From Collinsella sp. (GTDB lineage Bacteria; Actinomycetota; Coriobacteriia; Coriobacteriales; Coriobacteriaceae): a DNA stretch of 64,000 nt. The stretch is from contig JAGZQF010000011.1 in assembly GCA_018382295.1 (NCBI GenBank), positions 3,297 to 67,296 of the forward strand, written 5' to 3'. Every line of letters begins with the position of its first letter. The stretch's first letter is position 1. Below the pieces are notes generated by a model, which saw nothing but the letters and a program-made list of their open reading frames with translations, was not told the origin of the DNA and did not search any database. Position numbers and translations under genes: made by a program. This document shows, piece after piece, positions 27,100 to 35,002 of this stretch.

Positions 27100-27157
27100 T
27101 ACGCTCGCGCGCAAAACGCCACCGCCGAAGGGGGAATTTGCCTCCATTAGCTGACTT

Positions 27158-27188
27158 ATATCCCCAATTCAAACCGAATTGGGGATAT
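27158..27188. terminator. Hairpin between GGDEF paralogues 2 and 3
   Basis: ATATCCCCAATTC and GAATTGGGGATAT form a perfect 13-bp stem with a 5-base loop. There is no clear T-tract, so terminator or operator is undecided. The ATCCCC/GGGGAT core resembles the hairpin at 7102-7125. Confidence 0.5.
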
Positions 27189-27226
27189 GATACAAACCAT
27201 TGTTCCGCCCAAGGAGGTTATCCATC

Positions 27227-28756
27227 ATGAACGAGTCATATCGCCTGGGTGAGCAATTGATTATTGCCTATCTCCAACGACTTGCGAATGGCATCTCGAC
27301 CGCCGAACTCGATGTTGCCGCGCTGCCTGCTGAGCTACGCGCCGTTGGTGAGCAACTGCAAAAGACGCATGCCATCCTGCAACAAGAGCGCCGGCTGCTT
27401 GAGCGCAACGCCTATATCGATCCGCTCACCAACTTGGGCAACCGCAGCGGACTCGACCGTCACGTCGAGCAGCTCTGGCGCAAAGGCGACCCCTTCACCT
27501 GCGCCTATATTGACATCGACCATCTCAAGCATTGCAATGATAGGTTTGGCCACGCCGAAGGCAATCGCTATATTCTGAGCATCTGCCGCACGCTCTCCGA
27601 AACCATGGAGCACGATGAGATGCTGTTCCGTATCGGTGGAGACGAGTTTGTGCTTATCTCGCTCTCCGCAAACGAGACTGAACTCGAGCAGCGCTTGGAG
27701 CAGGTACGTGCCGGGCTGATCGAGGCGAGCTCAGATGGCAAGGCGCCCATGATCGCCAGCTTTAGCTTTGGCTGCTCGCGCGTCGATCCACTTGCCGGCG
27801 ACACGCGTCGCCAGATGACGATGGATGCCGATCGCAAGATGTATCGCTATAAGCTTATGCATCGCGTGCAGCAGCCGAAAGACGATGACGCGCCGCAACG
27901 CCCAATCGTCGATCAGCTTCCCTGCAACGACCGGGTGTTCCAAGCGATCTCCATGAGCTCCGAGACGCGCTATCCGTTCATCCTTAACCTCGATACTGGA
28001 GAATCGCAATGGTCGGTTAACGCCGTGCGCGATTTTGACCTGCCTTCCCAGCACCCTATTAACTCACTCGACATGTGGCTCGCCCGCGTTCATCCCGAGG
28101 ACCGCGACAACGTACGCGCCGAGCTCGACATGGTGATAAACGGCACGTGGCACTTCCACTACATGCAGTATCGCGTAATGGATGCCACCGGAAAATACGC
28201 GCTTTGCGACTGCACGGGCTACCGCTTGGACGGCACCGATACCGAGCCCAGCATGTATGTGGGCATTATCGTCAACCGAAGCCTAGCGGATACGACCGAC
28301 TCGGTAACGGGCCTGGGCGATGTCCACGCGCTGGTCAACGCTATTGGAGAGATGCGCCGCGTGCCGCACGAGGCAGGCTTTATTGCCATTAAGGTCGACG
28401 ATATCGCCGAGGTCAATGCCCGCTTTGGATTCGATGCAGGCGACCGCGTGCTCGCCGAAAGCGCCGCCTGCCTCATGGATTGTTCGCGCGGCAAGGGCCG
28501 CCTGTTCCGCTCGACGGGGCCGACATTCGTGGCACTCTTCGATGAGCTCGGCCCCGAGGCAATCGATGAGATCGCAAGCGACATCGAACGGTTCCTGGGT
28601 TCTCCCGTGCTCATCGGCTCGCTTGAATATCAGCCGCCCATTCGCGTGGCCACGCTCCATCTGGACGGCGTCGACCGTCAGCCTGTTTCCATTTTGAACG
28701 AGCTTAAAGCGTTGCTCGGGAAAGCCGTGCAGGTGCCAGGTACCAAACTGGATTAG
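27227..28756 (+). CDS. GGDEF-PAS-GGDEF-like protein without EAL (paralogue 3)
   Basis: The 509-residue protein matches the first half of paralogues 1 and 2: coiled N-terminus, GGDEF with intact RIGGDEF (137-141), PAS (~235-365), then one degenerate GGDEF (GPTFVALFD). The second degenerate copy and the EAL domain are absent, and the protein ends cleanly. It would be synthesis-only if active. Asn113 stands at the guanine-contacting Asp position and no RxxD site is present. The ATG follows AAGGAGG, the strongest ribosome site of the three, and it has its own hairpin upstream. Confidence 0.9.
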   Translation: MNESYRLGEQLIIAYLQRLANGISTAELDVAALPAELRAVGEQLQKTHAILQQERRLLERNAYIDPLTNLGNRSGLDRHVEQLWRKGDPFTCAYIDIDHLKHCNDRFGHAEGNRYILSICRTLSETMEHDEMLFRIGGDEFVLISLSANETELEQRLEQVRAGLIEASSDGKAPMIASFSFGCSRVDPLAGDTRRQMTMDADRKMYRYKLMHRVQQPKDDDAPQRPIVDQLPCNDRVFQAISMSSETRYPFILNLDTGESQWSVNAVRDFDLPSQHPINSLDMWLARVHPEDRDNVRAELDMVINGTWHFHYMQYRVMDATGKYALCDCTGYRLDGTDTEPSMYVGIIVNRSLADTTDSVTGLGDVHALVNAIGEMRRVPHEAGFIAIKVDDIAEVNARFGFDAGDRVLAESAACLMDCSRGKGRLFRSTGPTFVALFDELGPEAIDEIASDIERFLGSPVLIGSLEYQPPIRVATLHLDGVDRQPVSILNELKALLGKAVQVPGTKLD

Positions 28757-28830
28757 CACCGCGCCCGCACCGCCTCACCCATCGTGCGATAATCCTCTGC
28801 AGAAGTCACCAAAAGCAGAGGGAGTTTGTG

Positions 28831-29454
28831 ATGAAGGTTCTTTTGGTCAATGGCAGTCCCAAGGCAAACGGCAACACCGCCCGCGCACTCGCCGAGGTCG
28901 CCGAGCAACTTAATGCAGAAGGCATTGATACCGAGGTGTTTCAGCTGGGCGCCAAGCCCATTCGCGATTGCATCGGTTGTGGCCTGTGCGGCAAGCTTGG
29001 CGGTCGCTGCACCTTTGACGACGACGTGGTGAACGAGCTCATCGCTGCCGCCGAGCAGGCAGATGGTTTTGTCTTTGGCTCACCCGTCTACTATGCGCAC
29101 CCCAGCGGACGCATCCTTTCGGCCCTCGATCGCGCCTTCTATGCAGGCGGGCATGCCTTTGAGCACAAACCCGGCGCCGCGGTCGCCGTCGCCCGTCGCG
29201 GCGGCACCTCGACCACCTTCGATGTGCTCAACAAGTACTTCACCATTAAGCAAATGCCCGTAGTTGCCTCCACCTACTGGAACAACGTGTTTGGCCGCGT
29301 GCCCGGCGACGCCGATGGGGATGCCGAGGGCCTTGCCACCATGCGAAACATCGGCAAAAACATGGCCTGGCTCCTGCGCTGTATCGAGGCAGGACAGGCC
29401 GCCGGTATCAACGCACCCGAGGCAGATCACGCAACGACCAACTTCATTCGATAA
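28831..29454 (+). CDS. Iron-sulfur flavoprotein / NAD(P)H-dependent flavin reductase
   Basis: The 207-residue flavodoxin-fold protein starts MKVLLVNGSPKANGNTA, the FMN-phosphate loop, and carries CIGCGLCGKLGGRC near residue 50, the compact cysteine motif of Isf-type iron-sulfur flavoproteins. GSPVYYAHPSG is the second FMN contact. Such enzymes pass electrons to small acceptors. The ATG at 28831 follows GAGGGAG; a GTG just before it is less well spaced. Single gene. Confidence 0.87.
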   Translation: MKVLLVNGSPKANGNTARALAEVAEQLNAEGIDTEVFQLGAKPIRDCIGCGLCGKLGGRCTFDDDVVNELIAAAEQADGFVFGSPVYYAHPSGRILSALDRAFYAGGHAFEHKPGAAVAVARRGGTSTTFDVLNKYFTIKQMPVVASTYWNNVFGRVPGDADGDAEGLATMRNIGKNMAWLLRCIEAGQAAGINAPEADHATTNFIR

Positions 29455-29498
29455 GTCCAGCGGCGGTAACCTCGATGTCCTATCAATGTCAGCGAAAA

Positions 29499-29630
29499 GC
29501 CAGCTGATGAGGCAAGGTGCCTTGAAAGAGGAGGGCGCTGGGCTTTTGCCCGCGCCCGACGATTGAAAGGCAGATTGCCCATCAGATGGCTTTGCAGCGT
29601 CGAGGTGACCGCCGTTCGTTAGAACGGCGG
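29499..29630 (-). repeat. Structured intergenic element, copy C
   Basis: The third copy, in minus orientation between two + strand genes. Parts on the minus strand: hairpin CCGCCGTTC/GAACGGCGG (29609-29630), linker ACGCTGC, outer stem (29580-29590 with 29499-29511), inner stem TGCCTT/AAGGCA (29567-29572 with 29518-29523) and terminal hairpin 29533-29557. Inner and terminal stems differ from copies A and B on both sides, keeping the pairing. Confidence 0.78.
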
Positions 29631-29638
29631 AACAATAA

Positions 29639-29980
29639 ATGAATATTCAAATCTTCGGCACCAAAAAGTCCTTTGATACCAAGAAGGCCCAACGCTATTT
29701 TAAGGAGCGCCGCATTAAGGTGCAGTTTATTGACCTTAAGGAAAAGGAGATGAGCAAGGGCGAGCTCACGAGCGTGATGCAGGCGGTTGGCGGCATCGAT
29801 AAGCTGCTCAACCCCAAGGCCAAGGACGAGGAGACGCTCGCGCTCATCCAGCACCTCACGCCCAGTCAGCGCTTCGACAAACTGCTCGAGAATCAGCAAG
29901 TACTGGCCGAGCCCATCGTGCGCAACGGCAAAAAGGCGACCGTCGGCTATTGCCCCGACGTATGGGGAGCCTGGGAGTAG
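29639..29980 (+). CDS. ArsC/Spx-family thioredoxin-fold protein
   Basis: The 113-residue protein starts MNIQIFGTKKSFDTKKAQRYF, the ArsC-family opening, but with Ser/Phe where arsenate reductases have the catalytic Cys, so it is unlikely to reduce arsenate. The C-terminal PIVRNGKKATVGYCPDVW fits YffB/Spx-like members. Role unknown; a regulatory or redox-adaptor function is possible. The ribosome site is weak, and the gene begins 8 bases after structured element copy C. Confidence 0.8.
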   Translation: MNIQIFGTKKSFDTKKAQRYFKERRIKVQFIDLKEKEMSKGELTSVMQAVGGIDKLLNPKAKDEETLALIQHLTPSQRFDKLLENQQVLAEPIVRNGKKATVGYCPDVWGAWE

Positions 29981-30066
29981 CCTGTGTTATTTGCCGGCTC
30001 GTGGGTATAAGAGCGAGCGTTTGGCATAAGATTCAACTGTAAGCCATGTCTAACAAAGGAGGGCAC

Positions 30067-31197
30067 ATGCCCAACAAACCCGTGAAGATCATCATGCTTA
30101 CCGGATACCTCGGTGCCGGCAAGACCACGCTGCTCAACCACATCCTCGCTAACGACGGCGGCATCCGCGCCGCCGTGATTGTCAACGATATCGGCGAGAT
30201 CAACGTCGACGCCAGCCTTATCGCCGACGGCGGTCTTTCCGAGACCGACGACCTCATCCCGCTCACCAACGGCTGCATCTGCTGCACGCTTTCGGATGAC
30301 CTGGCCAACCAGCTGCAGGGCATCGCCGATTCGGGCAAGTTCGACTACATCATCATCGAGGCATCGGGCATTTGCGAGCCTATCCCCATCGCCTACACCA
30401 TCTCGAGCTTCTGCGACGAGGCTAAGGTGGGCGGCGAGCCCAAGCTCGCGCTCGACAACATCGTGGCTGTGGTCGACTGCGCCCGCATGTACGACGAGTT
30501 CAACGGCGGTCGCGACCTGCTGGCCGAGGATATCGACGAGGACGACATCGAAAGCCTGCTCATCCAGCAGATCGAGTTCTGCTCCACGCTGATCCTCAAC
30601 AAGACCGATACCGTGACGCCCGAGCAGATCGCCGAGCTCAAGGCCATCGTGCGCAGCCTGCAGAAGGACGCCGTGATTGTCGAGGCCCAAAACGGCGAGG
30701 TCCCCATGGAGGAGCTGCTCGACACCGACCGCTTCGACTTTATGCGCGCCTACAACTCCGCCGCCTGGATCGAGGCCATGGAGCATCCCGAGGAGCACGA
30801 CGACCCCGAGGTGCTCGAGTACGACATCGAGACCTTTGTGTACTCGCGCCGCAAGCCGTTTGACCTGCAGAAGTTCACCAATTTTGTTGAGCAGGAGTGG
30901 CCCGACGAGGTCATCCGCGTCAAGGGTCCGCTGTGGCAGACCGGCGATCCGGACATGTGCTACATGTTTGAGCAGGCCGGCCACCAGATGCGCCTGATGG
31001 AGAACGGCCTGTTTGTCGATTCGGCGCCCGAGGGCGAGAAGCAGAAGATCATCGACGAGAACCCCGAGATCATGCAGATTTGGGACGACGAGACGGGCGA
31101 CCGCATGACGAGCCTGTGCATCATCGGCCGTCACATGGACAAGGATGCGCTCATCGCCTCCCTCGATGCCTGCCTGACCGACTGGCACCGCGCCTAG
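30067..31197 (+). CDS. CobW/G3E-family GTPase (metal chaperone type)
   Basis: The 376-residue protein has Walker A GYLGAGKTTLLN, the metal-binding GCICC (CxCC) motif, ILNKTDTV for guanine recognition, and a C-terminal CobW_C domain (~245-376). COG0523 proteins deliver metals such as zinc or cobalt to client enzymes. A Glu/Asp-rich stretch lies in the middle. The ATG at 30067 follows AAAGGAGG; an ATG 21 bases upstream sits before that site. No nearby metal-enzyme gene identifies the client. Confidence 0.92.
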   Translation: MPNKPVKIIMLTGYLGAGKTTLLNHILANDGGIRAAVIVNDIGEINVDASLIADGGLSETDDLIPLTNGCICCTLSDDLANQLQGIADSGKFDYIIIEASGICEPIPIAYTISSFCDEAKVGGEPKLALDNIVAVVDCARMYDEFNGGRDLLAEDIDEDDIESLLIQQIEFCSTLILNKTDTVTPEQIAELKAIVRSLQKDAVIVEAQNGEVPMEELLDTDRFDFMRAYNSAAWIEAMEHPEEHDDPEVLEYDIETFVYSRRKPFDLQKFTNFVEQEWPDEVIRVKGPLWQTGDPDMCYMFEQAGHQMRLMENGLFVDSAPEGEKQKIIDENPEIMQIWDDETGDRMTSLCIIGRHMDKDALIASLDACLTDWHRA

Positions 31198-31236
31198 GTT
31201 TATCCAAGCGGGCATTTTTCCGCCTATGTAACCGCC

Positions 31237-31273
31237 AAACCACCACGAAGGTGCTCTTCGTGGTGGTTTTTCG
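31237..31273 (+). terminator. Intrinsic terminator after the CobW gene
   Basis: AACCACCACGAAG and CTTCGTGGTGGTT form a 13-bp stem with a GTGCT loop, followed by TTT, 40 bases after the stop. Confidence 0.85.
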
Positions 31274-31292
31274 TTCTGAGCCAAGGAGATTC

Positions 31293-31892
31293 ATGTTCAA
31301 CATCGTGCTGTATGCGCCCGAGATTCCGGCCAATACGGGCAATATCGGCCGCACCTGCGTTGTCACCGGCGCCCGCCTGCATCTGGTGGAGCCGTTGGGC
31401 TTTTCGCTCGACGACAAGACGGTACGCCGCGCCGGCCTGGGCTACTGGCAAAACTTGGACGTGACGACCTATGCTGGCTGGGAGGATTTTCTTGCGCGCA
31501 ACGGCCTCTCCCCTGCCGATGGTCGCCTGCATCTGCTGACCAAAAAGGCACGCCGCACCTATGCGCAGAGTACCTACCGTGATGGCGACTACTTGGTCTT
31601 TGGCAGCGAGAGCTCGGGCATTCCCGAGCCACTGCTCGCCGCGGCGCCCGCGCGCTGCGAGCGCATCCCGATGCTGCGCGATTGCGACTCGCTCGATAAC
31701 GCCGAGGCTTGGGAAGCTCACGAGGAATCGCTGGGGCATACCGAGGACGGCCACGAGGCCATCCTTCAACAAGACATCTGCGGCAACTTCGTCAACCCGG
31801 ACGACTACCGCATCAGCGCACTCAACCTCTCCAACAGCGCTGCCATCGTCCTCTACGAAGCTCTCCGCCAGACCGGCTTTGCCGGCATGTAA
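31293..31892 (+). CDS. trmL: tRNA (cytidine/uridine-34 2'-O) methyltransferase, with insertion
   Basis: The protein is a SPOUT methyltransferase: MFNIVLYAPEIPANTGNIGRT at the start, LVFGSESSGIPE as the SAM loop, and LNLSNSAAIVLYEALRQ as the C-terminal knot. TrmL methylates the wobble base of some tRNALeu. At 199 residues it is longer than the usual ~155: an acidic ~45-residue stretch (about 130-175) sits between RIPML and LNLSNS. The ATG follows AAGGAG. The insertion may be a lineage trait; its effect is unknown. Confidence 0.88.
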   Translation: MFNIVLYAPEIPANTGNIGRTCVVTGARLHLVEPLGFSLDDKTVRRAGLGYWQNLDVTTYAGWEDFLARNGLSPADGRLHLLTKKARRTYAQSTYRDGDYLVFGSESSGIPEPLLAAAPARCERIPMLRDCDSLDNAEAWEAHEESLGHTEDGHEAILQQDICGNFVNPDDYRISALNLSNSAAIVLYEALRQTGFAGM

Positions 31893-31968
31893 AAACCTGC
31901 CATTAGGGGACGGGGTAGAAATGGTAGTCTTTCAAACTCTCTAGTCCTTGCCAAAATGGTCTTGACAT

Positions 31969-32005
31969 CAAATGCGGCAAAGGAACAGTCCCTTTGCCGC
32001 ATTTG
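31969..32005. repeat. GGGAC-family palindrome
   Basis: CAAATGCGGCAAAGG...CCTTTGCCGCATTTG, a near-perfect 37-bp palindrome around AACAGTC, lies just outside the stop of the 354-residue unknown gene. It marks the left edge of the AT-richer segment. Confidence 0.75.
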
Positions 32006-32022
32006 GCTGCTGGCAATTCACG

Positions 32023-33087
32023 TCAGAATTCAACTTCAAATACAAACGACTGCCGGAGTTCTCGCTTAGCTTGGCTTGTCAGGCTCGAATTCGCCCTTAT
32101 GTTCAGCTTGCTGCACGCCTCGTCGATAGCCATGGCAAGTGATACAGACATGGTCATGGTCGTTTCGCTTTTCAATTCGACCCGATAGCTCTTCGCCTTG
32201 TTTTTATCCTCTCCACCGCATCTCGTCTCGATTAACAAGAGAATATCTGAGTCATGGGCATACCAATGGAGTTCAGGGCGCTGTGGAACCATGTCACCCT
32301 CGAATTCCTGTGTAAACAGAATTTTCTTCTCATTCCTCGTTGAATCGTTCAAGGAACCGTCGATTCGAACCGAGCCCTTCTTTCCCGCCTTGACATCTCC
32401 CTTAATCTGGTGACCTCGCCGAATTTCCTCGTACTCCGTCACTTCCAGCTTGCAGCGCTTCGCGCCAAGCATGAATGCGATCCGTCTCAACTCGGCCATC
32501 TTGTCTTGTTGCATGGTTGCGAAATAAGAGTCAAGGTCAACAAAGCGAGACCGATCAAAAGCATCTATGTAATATGTGGAATAAAGAGATGGTTTAGGAT
32601 AGAAAGACAGCTCGCTATCCCCGATTGCCTCGCGGTACAGATTGAAAATCTGCGTACCCTTAACAGTATCCAGCCAACCAATAGCATCCCTACAGACGTC
32701 GATGCCCCGGCGCTCGTTTCCGTCAACAATTCGAATCATGTTCGGCAAATGGAATGAAGGGCTCTGATAGGTCTCTTTGGTTACCGGCCTGTATCTATTG
32801 AGCTGCTGCTGGTATGCCCAATCGTTGACCGCGTCACCGATATCCGCAGCAGCACCAGCCGCACCATCGGCCGCATCAGCAATAGCTGCCAAGGCGTCAT
32901 CGGCCATCGGAGTTGCAGCACGCATTGCACCATCGGCAACTTTCTGTACGATTGCAACCGCGCCCGCCATCGCGCTTCCGGCGCCATCAACCAACCCGGC
33001 AGCGGCCTTACGGATATCAAAGCCCTGCTTATGTCGCGGTAGCCCCTCCCTTTCGGCAACAACGGCCAGATCGTCTTTATCCTCCAT
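32023..33087 (-). CDS. Uncharacterised protein, Ala-rich N-terminus
   Basis: I do not recognise this 354-residue protein. Residues ~20-90 are Ala/Gly/Asp-rich and amphipathic without a clear membrane helix; residues ~95-354 look like a folded alternating-strand domain with many charged residues, ending in QSFVFEVEF. The ATG follows AGGAGG. It is the last gene of an apparent operon (lipoprotein, DUF4230, 43-residue gene, this gene). Codon and base use are AT-richer than the surrounding core genes, suggesting transfer. Confidence 0.75.
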   Translation of the reverse strand: MEDKDDLAVVAEREGLPRHKQGFDIRKAAAGLVDGAGSAMAGAVAIVQKVADGAMRAATPMADDALAAIADAADGAAGAAADIGDAVNDWAYQQQLNRYRPVTKETYQSPSFHLPNMIRIVDGNERRGIDVCRDAIGWLDTVKGTQIFNLYREAIGDSELSFYPKPSLYSTYYIDAFDRSRFVDLDSYFATMQQDKMAELRRIAFMLGAKRCKLEVTEYEEIRRGHQIKGDVKAGKKGSVRIDGSLNDSTRNEKKILFTQEFEGDMVPQRPELHWYAHDSDILLLIETRCGGEDKNKAKSYRVELKSETTMTMSVSLAMAIDEACSKLNIRANSSLTSQAKRELRQSFVFEVEF

Positions 33088-33096
33088 GATGACCTC

Positions 33097-33228
33097 CTAT
33101 TTCCGATAGTCGAAATCAACCGTATATTCATCGCCAAATGCCGAGTTGAAGGTAGTGTCGAGAAAGGTGGCGTAGTGCCCGATCAGAAGCGAGCCGGCCC
33201 CAGCGATCTGTTGCCGTTTATCCAACAT
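33097..33228 (-). CDS. Small uncharacterised protein (43 residues)
   Basis: An ATG at 33228 opens a 43-residue frame (MLDKRQQIAGAGSLLIGHYA... ending DYRK) closed by TAG at 33097. It begins 11 bases after the DUF4230 stop and ends 9 bases before the next gene, whose AGGAGG overlaps its stop. A weak GGGGTGA lies before the ATG. Tight packing in a same-strand operon supports it as a real gene. No family recognised; a central hydrophobic patch (IAGAGSLLIG) is too short for a full membrane helix. Confidence 0.6.
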   Translation of the reverse strand: MLDKRQQIAGAGSLLIGHYATFLDTTFNSAFGDEYTVDFDYRK

Positions 33229-33239
33229 GCTATTCACCC

Positions 33240-33884
33240 CTACTCAAACGCAACGTCAACATTGACGTCATCGCCGCATAGGGCTTTGACCTGTTTTTCG
33301 ATAAGGGCGCAGGCTCTATCATCAGATTCTTGGAGCATATTGCTTTCCTTGACCTTCTTGGTCTGCTCTTTCTTTGCCTGTTTCAATAACGTGTTTAGAT
33401 CATCCGTGCTTACTTGATTCCAGTTAAGAAAACCATTGTCCTCAACATATTTCTTAAGCGTATTGGGGTCTGTCGAGAACGAAGTGATCTCCGAGTGAGG
33501 CAGTATAACCTTTACGCTCTTGACCTCTGAATTCTTATCGGCCATATTAGCCCGTACGATTGTAACCTTCATCTTATCGGCATTGATCCCGATGTCAGCC
33601 TTGCCGTCAATCGTTGCGACATATCGCTTAGACGTAAAGGGGTTTTCCCACCCAAGCGGATTGCCCGCCTCATCAATTGAAAGTAGCTGGGTGAAATTGT
33701 ACTCGTACGTCACGAGCTTAACGACTGGCGTGATCTCCTCGCGAATCGAATCATCGCTGATCGTTGTAGGATTACGCGTCAATGACATCCAGATACCCCA
33801 GGCAACCGCTAGAACCGTAACAACGACTAACCCGCCAAAGGCAACCTTTTGCGGTATCGTTGTAAGAAATTTTGTTTTTGCCAT
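33240..33884 (-). CDS. DUF4230-domain membrane-anchored protein
   Basis: A 214-residue protein with one N-terminal membrane anchor (residues ~13-33) and an outer domain with LVTYEYNFTQL, NPFTSKRYVATIDGKADIGIN and KVILPHSEI, the pattern of the DUF4230 family. The family has no known biochemical role. The C-terminal third is a charged helix. It lies downstream of a lipoprotein gene and upstream of two unknowns on the same strand, suggesting an envelope-associated system. Confidence 0.75.
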   Translation of the reverse strand: MAKTKFLTTIPQKVAFGGLVVVTVLAVAWGIWMSLTRNPTTISDDSIREEITPVVKLVTYEYNFTQLLSIDEAGNPLGWENPFTSKRYVATIDGKADIGINADKMKVTIVRANMADKNSEVKSVKVILPHSEITSFSTDPNTLKKYVEDNGFLNWNQVSTDDLNTLLKQAKKEQTKKVKESNMLQESDDRACALIEKQVKALCGDDVNVDVAFE

Positions 33885-33975
33885 CCTGTTTCACCTTTCC
33901 TTTATTGCCCCGACGTTCCCATCATCTTCCAGCGCGAGCATGATGGCACGAATCATTCCGTCAACGGCTCAATGC

Positions 33976-34016
33976 AAAGCGCGACCGTTCGGAGAAAACG
34001 GCCGCGCTTTCTTTTC
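33976..34016. terminator. Hairpin between lipoprotein and DUF4230 genes
   Basis: AAAGCGCGACCGTT pairs with AACGGCCGCGCTTT (one mismatch), followed on the + strand by CTTTT. It lies after the lipoprotein stop; because the T-tract is on the + strand, partial attenuation of minus-strand transcription is uncertain. Confidence 0.5.
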
Positions 34017-34028
34017 AATTCCCGCGAA

Positions 34029-34841
34029 CTATTCCTTGACGCTGTAACCCGACACCGTCGGCGCAAGCCTCGAGGCGTCAACCTCGCTCATTACCTCAAA
34101 CTTCACCTTCTCGCCAGGCGCCCAGGCAGATGCATCTGCGTAGCATTCTTCCGCCCTCACACCATCGGCATCGTAAAGGGCAACGTTTAGATAAACGTTT
34201 TCGAACGATATGTCAGAGGTGTTTTCGACGATTGCAGCGTACGTATAGAGACCGTAGCCATCATCACTTTTCTCAAAGTTCGCCGATGAGAGCAAACCGT
34301 TGATAACCTCATCGTTATGCGTCTTCTCCTCTACGGTCCTACCGTTCTTAATCAGCTCGTCAAACTCATCTTGATACTCGTCATCGACTGTTAAGTCATA
34401 TCGATCAACCAGTTTCTTAAGCTGTGCGGATCGTGCGTCGTAGGCCTTTTCCCATTCCTCGTAGTACTTAGGATCAGATTCCGCATACTTCTTGGTAACA
34501 TCAAGCTGATCGTCAAGCAGGTTGAGATAGGCGATGACATCTTCCTGCATCTTAGTGTCTTTAAAAGGCGCCTTTTTGAGTTCTTTGTCGTTATCGATCT
34601 CGGTTTTAATTATCTCTTTTCGCACTTTATTCGAGCTTAGATCAGCATCTTCTCCAAGCGATTCGATATAATCCGACCGCTTTTGATAACCTTGAGCGAT
34701 CACAGCCATTGCACGGTCATCGGCATAATCAGGTTCAGCGTTTTTCTTCTCAGACTGCGAACAGCCGCTCAGCAGAAGCGCCCCACAAAACACCATCGCA
34801 AATAGCGCGGTCACCAGAGCCATTCCATAACGCCTTTTCAT
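34029..34841 (-). CDS. Lipoprotein with C-terminal FxLYD-like domain
   Basis: The 270-residue protein has a signal peptide ending in the lipobox LLLSGC, so it is lipid-anchored outside the membrane. Residues ~35-180 are charged and helical; the C-terminus (ENTSDISFENVYLNVALYD) resembles the FxLYD beta-sandwich found in Gram-positive surface proteins. The ATG at 34841 follows AAAGGAGG. It is the first gene of the accessory set and is separated from the next by 144 bases. Function unknown. Confidence 0.8.
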   Translation of the reverse strand: MKRRYGMALVTALFAMVFCGALLLSGCSQSEKKNAEPDYADDRAMAVIAQGYQKRSDYIESLGEDADLSSNKVRKEIIKTEIDNDKELKKAPFKDTKMQEDVIAYLNLLDDQLDVTKKYAESDPKYYEEWEKAYDARSAQLKKLVDRYDLTVDDEYQDEFDELIKNGRTVEEKTHNDEVINGLLSSANFEKSDDGYGLYTYAAIVENTSDISFENVYLNVALYDADGVRAEECYADASAWAPGEKVKFEVMSEVDASRLAPTVSGYSVKE

Positions 34842-34950
34842 TTCGTCCTCCTTTAAATACAAAACACGATATCTAGCCCCTCGTCAAAAAGCAGACGAAT
34901 TGGCAACGCGGTGGCACTATTTGGTTCAAGGGCGTGAACAGGACAAACAT

Positions 34951-34990
34951 CGAGGGAAGGAGTGAGCTCTGTTCAATAAACTCCCCTCGT
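34951..34990 (-). terminator. Hairpin downstream of the recombinase gene
   Basis: CGAGGG-AAGGAGT and ACTCC-CCTCG can pair across ~16 bases, 13 bases beyond the recombinase stop on the minus strand. A 13-base direct repeat CCCCTCGTCAAAA occurs at 34877-34889 and 34983-34995. Confidence 0.4.
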
Positions 34991-35002
34991 CAAAATGTCT
35001 AG

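Noticed and set aside
29947..31284. 445-residue antisense frame over the CobW GTPase
   Set aside because: Shadow of a strongly conserved gene on the other strand.
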